The notes: generated by a model not told the origin, from the letters alone. A DNA stretch of 63,706 nt from Yinghuangia elevatio (GCF_040649515.1 NZ_JBEZFP010000042.1:1-63706), one strand, 5' to 3'; shown: positions 41,597 through 50,044, counted from the first letter of the stretch. Numbers and translations: made by a program.

Positions 41597-42257
41597 GAGC
41601 GCGGATGTCGTTGCTGATGATCGCGTCGACGCCGTACGACGCCAACGCGGCCATCCTGCGGGGGCGGTCGACCGTCCAGGCGCACACCTTGAGGCCCAAG
41701 GCGTGCGCGGCGCGTACGCCGCGCGCGGTCACCCAGACGTGACGCTGGTTCAGATACTGCGGGCGCACGTGGTCGACCAGGTCGGAGCCGGGCGGCCACG
41801 GCTTCTTCCACGTCATCGCAATGAGGGCGTCGGGCAGGACGGCCCGGATCTCGCCGAGGGCCATCGGATCGCCGGTGAACAGCACCTTGCCGATGTGCCC
41901 GTGCGCCCGCACCGCCTCGACGGCCGCGCGGCCCTCCGGACGGCCCCGCACGTCGACCATGAGCGAGACACCGCGTCCGACGACGAGACCGAGGGCGTCG
42001 CCGAGGGTCGGGATACGCCACTCGCCGCGGCCGACCAGCTGCTCCAACTCGTCCTCGCGTACCGAGGAAAGCGGCCGCCGCACGCCCCAGAGTCGTCGCA
42101 GCGTGTCGTCGTGCAGAAGCACCGCCACACCGTCCCGGGTGAGCCTGATGTCCACCTCGACACAGTCCGCACCGCCTTCGATCGCCGATTCGAGGGACGG
42201 GAGGGTGTTCTCCCGCAGTCGCAGCGGATCACCCCGATGCGCGACCTTCAGCACCAC
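41559..42257 (-). CDS. Glycerophosphodiester phosphodiesterase
   Basis: This 232-residue TIM-barrel enzyme cleaves glycerophosphodiesters to sn-glycerol-3-phosphate and an alcohol. Signatures are VAHRGDPLRLRENTLPS (general-acid/base His and Glu), CVEVDIRLTRDGVAVLLHDDTL (metal-binding E and D plus second catalytic His) and a C-terminal NDIRALTATL. There is no signal peptide, so it is cytosolic. The GTG start follows AAGGAG. It could recycle phospholipid or teichoic-type polymer fragments. Confidence 0.92.
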   Translation of the reverse strand: MVLKVAHRGDPLRLRENTLPSLESAIEGGADCVEVDIRLTRDGVAVLLHDDTLRRLWGVRRPLSSVREDELEQLVGRGEWRIPTLGDALGLVVGRGVSLMVDVRGRPEGRAAVEAVRAHGHIGKVLFTGDPMALGEIRAVLPDALIAMTWKKPWPPGSDLVDHVRPQYLNQRHVWVTARGVRAAHALGLKVCAWTVDRPRRMAALASYGVDAIISNDIRALTATLASRAPAP

Positions 42258-42631
42258 GGATCGGCTCCTTACGGCAGGGTCAGGGACGCACCCTCGGACG
42301 ACACGCCTTCATCGGTCGGGCAAGGCGACCAAGTCTGCCGTCCCACCACGCCGTTTCAAACAAACCCGGTCCGACGTCGGCAAAAACAGACGGGGTACGG
42401 CCGTGCGGTCGCACAAACGCAGACTCCGGAGAACTCCGCTTCCGCGAATCCGCACCAGCGCCGGAAAAAGACGTACGACATACCGTAGCGAGACATGAGT
42501 TTGCCGTCCTGCGCCACCTTGCCGTCGGTGCCGCGGGAAACAAGGGCGCCGTCATGCGGCACGGTTCTGCCGTCGTCTCTGTCGTCTCTGCCGTCGTCTG
42601 CGTTCTGGTCTCGGTTTCGTCCGTCGTCGGC
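42258..42631. other. Intergenic region of unusual composition (374 bp)
   Basis: This stretch lies between two leftward genes and is less GC-rich than its neighbours. It contains a pyrimidine-rich microrepeat (TCGTCTCTG-type units at about 42571-42600). A 68-codon leftward frame (42356-42562, MPHDGALVSRGTDG...) is open but has atypical codon use and no ribosome-binding site. I regard the stretch as noncoding or decayed sequence. Confidence 0.45.
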
Positions 42632-43399
42632 TCAGGGCGCGTCGACGGCGACGACTGTGGGCGTGGACCACAGCGACCAGTTGCCCGCGAGGTCGCGGAT
42701 GCTGTAGCGGACCGGAATGCCGCCGTAGCCCGCTTCGGCGATGGTCTCGTCGTCGACGCGGAAGACCATCGCGCGGCCGACCTCGTCGGGGCCGAGAGTG
42801 CCGGTGAGTTCGCGGGAGCCCCACGCGAGGGTGATGGTGTCGCCGCCGGCCATGTTGACGTACGGCTCGATCCGCACCTCGACGCCCTCGCCCACCGCGC
42901 GCCACCCTCCGCCGATGCCCGAGGACACGTGCGGGCCGGGCAGCTCGGAGTTCAGTTCCGGTTCGTCGGACACGGGCGGCGGTTCGCCGGGCACCGAGAA
43001 CTTGACGCGCACGTACGTCTCCGCGGACCTCACCCATTCCTGGGTGCTCGCCGCGCGCAGGTCGTAGAAGACGGTCAATTCGCCCTCGCCAGCCTCCACG
43101 ACCGCCTTGCACGGCACCGGAACGAGCAGGTCGCCGTCGTCCTCGACGAGCGCCTCCGCGACCGGCCGGGCCGAAGCGCCCCAGAACAGCCGGACGAAGT
43201 CCCCGGGCTGACGCTCCGTCACGTACGGCACCAGGACGTCCACCGTCCCGCGCGGATCGGCCACCACGGCGGCTCCGATGCCGCCGTCGGCCACCGCATC
43301 GGGGACGATCGGCGCGGGCACCGCACTCGCCGGGGGTTCCGGTGGCGTCCGTGGTGCCGGCGGCATCCGCGTCGATGCCGGGTTCGCTGGGTCGGACAC
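42632..43399 (-). CDS. Unknown protein with Ig-like beta domains
   Basis: This 255-residue protein starts with a Pro/Ala-rich tail (1-45). Two beta-sandwich-like modules follow. One has VDVLVPYVTERQPGDFVRLFWG and a FYDLRAAST strand; the other has VRIEPYVNMAGGDTITLAWG and VRYSIRDLAGNWSLWS. These phrases recall repeated Ig-like domains found in Pseudomonas proteins of unknown role. No signal peptide is visible. The GTG start at 43399 was chosen as the first in-frame start after the divergent promoter region. Function unknown. Confidence 0.68.
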   Translation of the reverse strand: MSDPANPASTRMPPAPRTPPEPPASAVPAPIVPDAVADGGIGAAVVADPRGTVDVLVPYVTERQPGDFVRLFWGASARPVAEALVEDDGDLLVPVPCKAVVEAGEGELTVFYDLRAASTQEWVRSAETYVRVKFSVPGEPPPVSDEPELNSELPGPHVSSGIGGGWRAVGEGVEVRIEPYVNMAGGDTITLAWGSRELTGTLGPDEVGRAMVFRVDDETIAEAGYGGIPVRYSIRDLAGNWSLWSTPTVVAVDAP

Positions 43400-43597
43400 A
43401 GCCCCTCCCTCGCGTCCGCGCGGTCCGCTCACGGCCGCGCGCCTGACCGGTGCTGCGGCACGCGCTACCCGGCCATGCCCCTTGTAAGGCATCTTCGTGC
43501 GAAGTAACTTGCGCGCGAGGAATGCGGACCGACGCCGGAGTGGCGCCGGAGCGACCGGACAGGCCCGGCTCCGGCACCGAGCACAGGAGGCAGCACC

Positions 43598-44836
43598 GTG
43601 ACCCAGGCGAACCCCGCCGGTCCCACCCCGGCGCTCGAGGAGATGCCGCTGATCATCTCCGTCGACGACCACGTGCTCGAACCCCGGACCCTGTGGTGGG
43701 ACCAACTGCCCGCCGGAGTGCGTGAGCGCGGCCCGCGCGTGGTGCGGGAAAAGGTGAAGCTGGAGTTTTCCGGCGGCAACTACGGGTTCCAGCGCGACGT
43801 GCCCGACGGCCGGTGGTGCGACGTGTGGGTCTACGACGACCTCGTCTTCCCCACCGGACTGCTGCACGCCCCGGCCGGCTTCCCCGAGGACGAGGTCTCC
43901 AACGTCCCGGCCATCTACGAGGACTTCCGCCCCGGCGTGTACGACCAGGCCGCACGCCTCGCCGACATGGACGTCAACCACGTCGAGGCCGCCGTCAACT
44001 TCCCCAACACCTTCCCGCGGTTCTGCGGCCAGGGCTTCGCCGAGCGCGGCGACAAGGAACTCGCGTACCGCTGCATACGCATCTACAACGACTGGATGAT
44101 CGACGACTGGTCCGGTGGCGCAGGCCGCGGCCGTCTGCTCCCGCTGACGCTGGTACCGCTGTGGGACCCGGAGCTGGCCGCCGTCGAGGTGCGGCGGTGC
44201 GCGGCGAAGGGCTCGTACGCCATCGCGTTCTCCGAGAACCCCAGCCGCCTCGGCTTCGCGTCCATGCACTCGGGCGCGTGGGACCCGCTGTGGGAGGCGT
44301 GCCAGGAGACCGGCACCGTCGTCACGATGCACATCGGCTCGTCGTCGCACATGCCGAGCACGTCCCCGGACGCGCCGCTCGCGGTCAGCATGGCGCTCAG
44401 CTCGCAGAACGCGCAGGGCTCGCTGATGGACTGGATCTTCTCCGGCACGCTCGCGCGCTTCCCGGCGCTGACCGTCGCCTACGCGGAGAGCCAGGTCGGC
44501 TGGATGCCCTACCTGCTCGAACGTGCCGACCTCGTATGGCGCGACGGTGTCGGCGGCGTCGACCTGCCCCAGCCGCCGAGCACCTACGTGCCCGGCCGCG
44601 TCTACGGATGCGTGTTCGACGACCAGCACGGCCTGATCTCGCGCGAGGCCGTCGGCATGGGCAACATCGTCTTCGAGACGGACTACCCCCACTCGGACGG
44701 CACATGGCCGCACTCCCGCGAGGTCGCGCACCGACTGTGCGCGAACGCGGGGATGGACGCCGACGACACCTACCGGTTCCTGCGCGGGAATGCGATCAAG
44801 GCCTTCGGCCTGGAGCGCTTCGGCATCGCGAAGTAG
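43598..44836 (+). CDS. Amidohydrolase-2 family metal-dependent hydrolase
   Basis: This 412-residue TIM-barrel enzyme belongs to the ACMS decarboxylase/amidohydrolase-2 group. The first metal motif reads SVDDHVLEP instead of D-x-H-x-H. Later come VTMHIGSSS with a metal His, and FETDYPHSDGTWPHS with the catalytic Asp, which is the most diagnostic block. Such enzymes hydrolyse or decarboxylate aromatic and cyclic acids. GTG start with AGGAGG upstream. It is monocistronic and convergent with the aldo-keto reductase. Confidence 0.88.
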   Translation: MTQANPAGPTPALEEMPLIISVDDHVLEPRTLWWDQLPAGVRERGPRVVREKVKLEFSGGNYGFQRDVPDGRWCDVWVYDDLVFPTGLLHAPAGFPEDEVSNVPAIYEDFRPGVYDQAARLADMDVNHVEAAVNFPNTFPRFCGQGFAERGDKELAYRCIRIYNDWMIDDWSGGAGRGRLLPLTLVPLWDPELAAVEVRRCAAKGSYAIAFSENPSRLGFASMHSGAWDPLWEACQETGTVVTMHIGSSSHMPSTSPDAPLAVSMALSSQNAQGSLMDWIFSGTLARFPALTVAYAESQVGWMPYLLERADLVWRDGVGGVDLPQPPSTYVPGRVYGCVFDDQHGLISREAVGMGNIVFETDYPHSDGTWPHSREVAHRLCANAGMDADDTYRFLRGNAIKAFGLERFGIAK

Positions 44837-44903
44837 GGTCCGGGCCCCCGCGCCCAAACCGGCTCCGGGGGGTGCCCGCCGGGCGGGGTGCGGATGAAGG
44901 GGG

Positions 44904-45884
44904 TCAGACCCAGGTGGGCGTGTGCCCGCCGGCGTACCGCGCGCCGAAGCCGCCGTCCGGGAGGATGTCGTGGACCGCGGCGAGGTCGGCCTCGGTCAGC
45001 GTGACATCGGCCGCCGCTGCGTTCTCCTCGATCCGTGCCGCCGAGCGGGTGCCGGGGATGGGGACGATGTGCTCGCTCTGCGCGAGCAGCCAGGACAGGG
45101 CCAGTTGGGGGACGGTGATGCCCTTGGCCGCGGCGAACTCGCCCAGCCGCTCGACGGCCTTGACGTTCCTCTCGAAGTTGCCGGGCTGCCAGCGCGGGTC
45201 CGTGTTGCGCATGTCGGTGGCGTCGTACTCGCCGGCCGGCTTCGCGGTGCCGGTGATGAAGCCGCGCCCGAGAGGGGAGTACGCGACGAAACCGACGCCC
45301 AGCTCGTCCAGGGTCGCGAACAGCTGCTCGGCGTCCCGCTCGAACAGCGAGTACTCGGTCTGCAGGACGGACACCGGCTGGACGGCGTGGGCGCGCCGGA
45401 TCGTCTGCGGCCCGGCCTCGCTGAGGCCGAAGTACCTGACCTTGCCCGCGTCGATCAGCTCCTTGACGGCCCCGGCGACGTCCTCGATCGGCACGTCGGG
45501 GTCGACGCGGTGCTGGTAGAGGACGTCGATGTGGTCGGTACCGAGGTAGCGCAGGCTGTTCTCGGCGACCCTGCGGATGTTCTCCGGGCGGCTGTCGAAG
45601 GCACCGAGCTGCCCGGTCGACAGGTCGAAGCCGAACTTGGTCGCCAGCACCACGTCGTCGCGGAAGTCCTTGACGGCCCGCCCGACCAGGATCTCGTTGG
45701 AGCCGGTGCCGAGGCCGTACAACTCGGCGGTGTCGAAGAAGTCGACGCCCAGGTCGTACGCGCGCCGGATGGCGGCCAGGCCCGCCTGCTCGTCGCCGGG
45801 GCCGTACGCCATCGTCAGGCCCATCGCCCCGTAGCCGATCGCCGAGACCTCCAGGCCCTGGGTGCCGAGTGTCCTGTGCTGCAT
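44904..45884 (-). CDS. Aldo/keto reductase
   Basis: This 326-residue (alpha/beta)8 oxidoreductase has the catalytic tetrad D51, Y56, K83 and H125 (FFDTAELYG, VLATKFG, VLYQHRVDPD). The C-terminal loop VPIPGTRSAARIEENAAAADV is the NADPH-binding segment of the AKR13/YajO-like branch. It reduces aldehydes or ketones; physiological substrates are rarely known for this group. It lies 109 bp downstream of the alpha/beta hydrolase gene in the same direction and may be co-transcribed. Confidence 0.94.
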   Translation of the reverse strand: MQHRTLGTQGLEVSAIGYGAMGLTMAYGPGDEQAGLAAIRRAYDLGVDFFDTAELYGLGTGSNEILVGRAVKDFRDDVVLATKFGFDLSTGQLGAFDSRPENIRRVAENSLRYLGTDHIDVLYQHRVDPDVPIEDVAGAVKELIDAGKVRYFGLSEAGPQTIRRAHAVQPVSVLQTEYSLFERDAEQLFATLDELGVGFVAYSPLGRGFITGTAKPAGEYDATDMRNTDPRWQPGNFERNVKAVERLGEFAAAKGITVPQLALSWLLAQSEHIVPIPGTRSAARIEENAAAADVTLTEADLAAVHDILPDGGFGARYAGGHTPTWV

Positions 45885-45993
45885 GCCGCGCTCCCGTCGT
45901 CGAACCGAACCGTCCGGTACGACATTAGGGTGCGCACCTCGCCGTCTCCGGGCAGGAACGCGCCGCGGCCGCCGACTCCACCCGTGCGGACAC

Positions 45994-46863
45994 TCACGGC
46001 TCCGCGCGCCCGGTCCGCCGGATGAAGTCGAGCACGAGGGAGGCGACTTCGGGGGCGTGTGTCTCCAGCAGCAAGTGGCCGCCGTCGAAGACGTGGGACT
46101 CCATACGCGGCAGGTCCCGCATCCACGACAGGGTCTCGGCGATGTCGAAGAACGCGTCGTGCCTTCCCCAGACCATCAGGGCCGGGGGCTGCCGGGCGGC
46201 GAGGTGCTCGCCGATGGCGTCGAAGCGCGCGACGTGGTGGGCGTAGTCCGCGATGAGCGCCCGCTGGGTCGCCAGCCGTCCCGGCAGGCACATCACCCGC
46301 CAATCCTCCTCCCACTCCCGGCCCTTGATGCGCGCGGCCACGTCCGGGGGCACGTTCGCGACGTACTGAGCCCGCGTGCCCTCCAACGTCAGATGCGCGG
46401 TGGCCGCCGCCTCGTTGTCGGGGGTGGGGTGCGACCAGAAGGCCTGCGTCTCGGCCCATTCCGGACCGAGGCCGCTTCGGTGGGCGTTGGCGTTCTGGAC
46501 GACGAGGCCGAGGACCTGGTCCGGTTCCCGCATCGCGAGGTGGAACCCCACCGGCGCGCCGAAGTCGTGGAGGTAGATGTGGCGGGGGCCGACCCCGAGG
46601 CGGTCCAGCAACTCGGCAACGGCGTGGCCGAAGGCGGTGAACGACGGGTCCGGCAGGACGTCGGACTCCCCGAAGCCGGGCAGGTCGGGCGCGATGACGT
46701 AGGAGGCCTCGGCCAGTTCGGGCACGACGTCGCGGAACGTGCGTGCGGAGGTCGGGAATCCGTGCAGCAAGAGCAGCGCCGGATCCGACGGTTCACCGGC
46801 GGTGATGTACGACAACTCGGTGCCTCCGGACAGCCGCAGCCGCCGCCGGGTCGCCTGGCGCAT
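45994..46863 (-). CDS. Alpha/beta hydrolase, epoxide hydrolase/haloalkane dehalogenase type
   Basis: This 289-residue enzyme has LLLHGFPTSARTFRD as the HG oxyanion loop and the nucleophile elbow LHDFGAPVG, placing Asp100 (not Ser) as nucleophile. This is the mark of epoxide hydrolases and dehalogenases. The acid is in MVWGRHDAFFD and the catalytic His in FDGGHLLLETHAPE. Length is standard. A halide-binding Trp pair is not evident, so an epoxide or related ester substrate is more likely than a haloalkane. Confidence 0.88.
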   Translation of the reverse strand: MRQATRRRLRLSGGTELSYITAGEPSDPALLLLHGFPTSARTFRDVVPELAEASYVIAPDLPGFGESDVLPDPSFTAFGHAVAELLDRLGVGPRHIYLHDFGAPVGFHLAMREPDQVLGLVVQNANAHRSGLGPEWAETQAFWSHPTPDNEAAATAHLTLEGTRAQYVANVPPDVAARIKGREWEEDWRVMCLPGRLATQRALIADYAHHVARFDAIGEHLAARQPPALMVWGRHDAFFDIAETLSWMRDLPRMESHVFDGGHLLLETHAPEVASLVLDFIRRTGRAEP

Positions 46864-46973
46864 ATCGGGCCTCCCGCACTGTCGGTTCCGTCGTTGATAC
46901 CACCGTTGATTTCACCGTCGATCCGCCTGACCGCGCGTTGTGGCGACCCTTACCGTGACGAGCAGGACGAAAC

Positions 46974-47177
46974 GTGTTCGCAGGGCAACCGGTGCTGGGG
47001 AGGTGGGCCGTCGGCAAGAACCGGGGGTGCACGGGTAAGAGGCGGCACGCCACCCGCGCCGCGGCGGAGGACCACTTATGGGCGCTCAGACGCTCCGGGG
47101 GTATCCGCCTGCATGTGTACAAGTGCGTCCACTGCGGAGGGTGGCATGTCGGCCATAAACCGCGCGGCCGCAGGTAG
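46974..47177 (+). CDS. Small zinc-ribbon-like basic protein
   Basis: This 67-residue, strongly basic protein has C19, the pair C51-VH-C54 and nearby H58 and H61, which could form a one-zinc knuckle. The pattern (C...KRRH...A.DHLW, then YKCVHCGGWHVGH) recalls a small family common on actinobacterial chromosomes and phages with YxCxxCxxWHL. Nucleic-acid binding is likely by analogy. GTG 46974 is the first start; GTG 46992 would give a shorter form. It is divergent from the alpha/beta hydrolase. Confidence 0.6.
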   Translation: MFAGQPVLGRWAVGKNRGCTGKRRHATRAAAEDHLWALRRSGGIRLHVYKCVHCGGWHVGHKPRGRR

Positions 47178-47424
47178 CCCGTGGTGTCATCTTGTGCGAC
47201 GCGGCGAACCGGGGGCGCCGCGGCGGCGGATCGGGGGCTCCGGGCACCGGGTCGGATGCGATCTGACCGGGGCTCGGGGCCCGCGCAATCCGGGCGGGAC
47301 TCATGTGCGTCAAACCGCCGGAACCGGGCAGCCGCCGGTCACGGGCGTTGATCGCCCGTGACGCTGCACGCTGCCTCCAAGAGGTCGGGAGACCGCCGGA
47401 GGCCGGAGGAAGGCAGGCACGACC

Positions 47425-47679
47425 ATGACGATCCCGTACCCCGTCGAGCCGGACACCCGCCCGCCCGCACCCTCGCCGCTGCCCGACCCGGACCCGGTGC
47501 TGCCCGACCCGGAGCCGCAGCCGCCCCCGCATCCCGGCCCGCTGCCGGACCCGGCCCCGGACCCGAGGCCGGACCCGTCGCCGGAGCCGGAGCCGCTGCC
47601 CTCCGGGGCCGTGGTGCTGCCGTTCAGGCGCCCGCGGGAGCCGGGCCGTCCCCGCCCGCACGGACGACGGCGTCGATGA
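47425..47679 (+). CDS. Proline-rich small protein (doubtful)
   Basis: This 84-codon frame has residues 8-60 that are almost entirely Pro-Asp and Pro-Glu repeats, then VVLPFRRPREPGRPRPHGRRRR. The ATG follows GGAGG-like sequence (GGAGGAAGG) at about 10 bases. The last 56 bp overlap the convergent enoyl-CoA hydratase gene. The opposite strand reads Gly-Ser repeats in one frame. Unbroken repeats and a plausible ribosome-binding site argue for a real but unstructured protein. Confidence 0.45.
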   Translation: MTIPYPVEPDTRPPAPSPLPDPDPVLPDPEPQPPPHPGPLPDPAPDPRPDPSPEPEPLPSGAVVLPFRRPREPGRPRPHGRRRR

Positions 47680-48490
47680 CCGAGGCCCACCGCTCCGGGT
47701 CGGCCTCGGCCTCGCGCGTCTGACCGCCGGCCGCGAGGAAGGCCGCCATCGGCCCGAGGTGCGCCCCTGCGCCCATCAAGGCGTCCAGGGCGCGCGTCTC
47801 GGCCAGCAGAGCGCCCTCGGGGTCGCGCCCGGCCACCTCCACGACCTGCTTCACCGCGGCCACGGACGCGGGCGGCATCGCCGCGATACGGCGGGCCACC
47901 GCGCGTACCCGCTCGGCGAGTTCGCCGGCCTCCACGACGTCCTGGAGCCAGCCCAGCGCGTACGCCTCCGCCGCCCGCACGTCGCGGCCGGTGAGCAGGA
48001 TGTCCAGCGTCCGGGCGCGCCCGAGCACCTGCGGCAGCCGTGCCGTCGCCCCCGAGCCCGGCAGGATGCCCAGCGCGACTTCGGGCCAGCCGATCACCGA
48101 CCGCCCGGTGCCGTACCGCAGGTCCAGGGCGGTGAGGAACTCCGCGCCGCCGCCGCGCGCCGCGCCGTCGAGCGCGCCGACGGTGACGTAACGCGCCCGG
48201 CGCAGCCGGTCCAGCGCCGCCGCGGCGACGTTGGGGCGCCCGGCCGGGGGCCGCTCGCCCGCAGGGACGCGGGTCAGCGCCGCGACGTCGCCGTGCATCA
48301 GGAAGAAGTCCGGGTCCGCGCTCTCCCAGACGACGGCGCGCACGCCGCGATCCGCGTCGAGGCGGTCCAGGAGGCGTACGAGCGCACCGAAGAACACCGC
48401 GTCGACGAGTTGGTGCGGCGGGTTGTCGACCGTCACCACCACGACCCCCGGCGTACTGTCGGCGGCCACTCGCAGTATGTCCCGGCCCAT
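47624..48490 (-). CDS. Enoyl-CoA hydratase/isomerase family protein
   Basis: This 288-residue crotonase-fold protein has GALDGAARGGGAEFLTALDLRYG as the oxyanion-hole region and GWPEVALGILPGSGATARLPQVLG with the catalytic-type Glu. The C-terminus has helices for trimer packing (VKQVVEVAGRDPEGALLAETRALDALM). It likely hydrates or isomerises an enoyl-CoA. The ATG follows GAGGAGG. It lies 46 bp after the thrS-like gene and near an acyl-CoA ligase, so a role in beta-oxidation-type catabolism is plausible. Confidence 0.9.
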   Translation of the reverse strand: MGRDILRVAADSTPGVVVVTVDNPPHQLVDAVFFGALVRLLDRLDADRGVRAVVWESADPDFFLMHGDVAALTRVPAGERPPAGRPNVAAAALDRLRRARYVTVGALDGAARGGGAEFLTALDLRYGTGRSVIGWPEVALGILPGSGATARLPQVLGRARTLDILLTGRDVRAAEAYALGWLQDVVEAGELAERVRAVARRIAAMPPASVAAVKQVVEVAGRDPEGALLAETRALDALMGAGAHLGPMAAFLAAGGQTREAEADPERWASVIDAVVRAGGDGPAPAGA

Positions 48491-48535
48491 ACGGTCCTCC
48501 TCGGAGTCGGGGCGATCAGGATCCGTCGCGGTCGC

Positions 48536-49765
48536 TCAGGAACCGCCGTGAGAATCCCACAGATCGGTGCAACAGGCACCGACGGAAGCCGCGATACGCG
48601 ACAGGGCCTCGTCGACGGGCAGCGGGTCGAGGCGGCGCCCGTCGCGCAGCCGCAGGGCCACTTCGCCGTTCGCCGCCTCCTTCGGCCCGACGACGGCCTG
48701 GTACGGCACGAGCCGCGCCTCGCGCACCCGCGCGCCCAGGCTGCCGCGCACCGGATCGGCGACCTCGGCACGCAGCCCCAGCTCCGCGCAGCGCCGGACG
48801 ACCGCCTCGGCGACAGGCAGTTCGGTGTCGGAGACGGGCAACACCGCGATCTGCCGCGGCGCCAGCCATGCCGGGAAGGCGCCGCCGTGCCACTCGACGA
48901 GGTACGCCACCGCGCGCTCGACACTGCCGATGATGCTGCGGTGCACCATGACCGGCCGGTGCCGGCCCCCGTCGCGCCCGACGTACTCGAGGCCGAACTG
49001 CTCCGGCTGGTGGAAGTCGACCTGCACGGTGGACAGGGTCGACTCGCGCCCGGCGCCGTCGGCCACCTGTACGTCGATCTTCGGGCCGTAGAACGCGGCC
49101 TCGCCCTCGGCCCGTTCGTACTCCAGTCCGGCACGCTCCAGGACCTCGGTGAGCAACGCGGTCGAACGGTCCCACAGTTCGGGCGCCGCGACGTACTTCC
49201 CACCCGGCCCGGGCAGCGAAAGGCGGTGGCGTGCCGGGACGATGCCCATCGCCTCGTACGCCCGGCCGATCATCGCCAGCGCTTCGGCCGCTTCGTCGGC
49301 CACCTGGTCGATGGTGCAGAAGATGTGCGCGTCGTTCAGCTGGATGGCCCGGACCCGGGTCAACCCGCCCAGCACGCCCGACAGTTCCGCCCGGTACATG
49401 CCGCCGAGCTCGGCCATGCGCAGCGGCAGATCGCGGTAACTGCGGCCACGGGAGCGGTAGATGAGCGCGTGATGCGGACACAGGCTCGGCCGCAGCACGA
49501 CCTGCTCACCGCCGAGGTCCATGGGTGGGAACATGTCGTCGCTGTAGTGCGACCAGTGGCCCGAGATCTCGTACAGCTCGCGTTTGCCGAGCACCGGCGA
49601 GTACACGTGGCGGTAGCCGGCCCGGCGCTCCTCGCCGCGGATGTACTCCTCGAGAGCGTGGCGCACCACGGCGCCGTCGGGCAGCCAGTACGGCAGCCCC
49701 GCGCCGATCAGGGGGTCGGTGTCGAACAGGTCCAGTTCGCGGCCGAGTCGGCGGTGGTCGTGCAC
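48536..49765 (-). CDS. Short threonyl-tRNA synthetase lacking TGS and editing domains
   Basis: This 409-residue enzyme contains only the class II catalytic core (about 1-295) and the anticodon-binding domain (about 300-400). It lacks the usual N-terminal TGS and editing domains of about 240 residues. Zinc ligands are present as C96, H147 (NDAHIFC) and H275 (VMVHRS). Motif 2 reads SYRDLPLRMAELG. The Cys motif is LCPHHA instead of the standard NCPGHM. GTG 49765 was chosen because GAGGAG precedes it. It lies behind a leader peptide with three Thr codons and a hairpin, suggesting a threonine-regulated second ThrRS. Without editing it may mischarge serine. Confidence 0.88.
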   Translation of the reverse strand: MHDHRRLGRELDLFDTDPLIGAGLPYWLPDGAVVRHALEEYIRGEERRAGYRHVYSPVLGKRELYEISGHWSHYSDDMFPPMDLGGEQVVLRPSLCPHHALIYRSRGRSYRDLPLRMAELGGMYRAELSGVLGGLTRVRAIQLNDAHIFCTIDQVADEAAEALAMIGRAYEAMGIVPARHRLSLPGPGGKYVAAPELWDRSTALLTEVLERAGLEYERAEGEAAFYGPKIDVQVADGAGRESTLSTVQVDFHQPEQFGLEYVGRDGGRHRPVMVHRSIIGSVERAVAYLVEWHGGAFPAWLAPRQIAVLPVSDTELPVAEAVVRRCAELGLRAEVADPVRGSLGARVREARLVPYQAVVGPKEAANGEVALRLRDGRRLDPLPVDEALSRIAASVGACCTDLWDSHGGS

Positions 49766-49805
49766 GGCGGTCTCCTCGCAGTCGCGGGACCCCCGGGACC
49801 ACAAG

Positions 49806-49839
49806 CCGAAGCCCCGGGGCACTTGCCCCGGGGCTTCGG
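49806..49839 (-). terminator. Attenuator hairpin upstream of the short thrS gene
   Basis: CCGAAGCCCCGGGGC (49806-49820) pairs perfectly with GCCCCGGGGCTTCGG (49825-49839) around a 4-base loop. It lies 12 bases after the leader-peptide stop and 40 bases before the thrS start. It is very stable and would stop RNA polymerase unless an alternative fold forms while a ribosome stalls at the Thr codons. Confidence 0.75.
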
Positions 49840-49851
49840 AATGGTCGTCAT

Positions 49852-49905
49852 TCAGCGCGCCGGGACACTCTCCGGCGTCGTCGTGCTCAATGCGGCGCGC
49901 TTCAT
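49852..49905 (-). CDS. Threonine-codon leader peptide
   Basis: This is a 17-residue peptide, MKRAALSTTTPESVPAR. It has three consecutive ACG threonine codons at positions 8-10, followed by a stop. Leader peptides rich in the regulated amino acid precede biosynthetic and synthetase genes under ribosome-mediated attenuation. When charged tRNA-Thr is scarce the ribosome stalls here, and the downstream hairpin is prevented. A TAGCGT box (49918-49913) ends 7 bases before the ATG, so the mRNA may start at the codon. An in-frame GTG at 49914 is an alternative start. Confidence 0.65.
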   Translation of the reverse strand: MKRAALSTTTPESVPAR

Positions 49906-49976
49906 GCTCCGCACGCTAGCAGAGACCGACGCGCGGCCCCGCCTCATTTTCGGTGCGCCTCGCGGGGCACCTGGTG

Positions 49977-50044
49977 GGCGCCTTTCGGGGCGCCCTTCGT
50001 GGTGCCCCTTGTGGTGCTCTTCGTGGCGCCCCTTTGTGGTGCCC
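49977..50044. repeat. 12-bp tandem repeats between the acyl-CoA ligase and thrS leader
   Basis: Five tandem units of about 12 bases close to GGYGCCCCTTCGT run from 49977 to 50037, with a partial unit to 50044. A looser unit occurs at 49952. They are noncoding in the flanking annotation but lie directly after the acyl-CoA ligase stop. The unit length suggests slippage-driven expansion. Confidence 0.7.

Noticed and set aside
42356..42562. 68-codon leftward frame MPHDGALVSRG...
   Set aside because: Atypical codon use, no ribosome-binding site and a second overlapping frame of similar length. More likely decayed or noncoding sequence.
47310..47690. Leftward Gly-Ser repeat frame opposite the Pro-rich gene
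   Set aside because: It is the mirror image of the Pro-rich codons on the other strand. It also overlaps the start region of no known gene, and the plus frame has the better start site.
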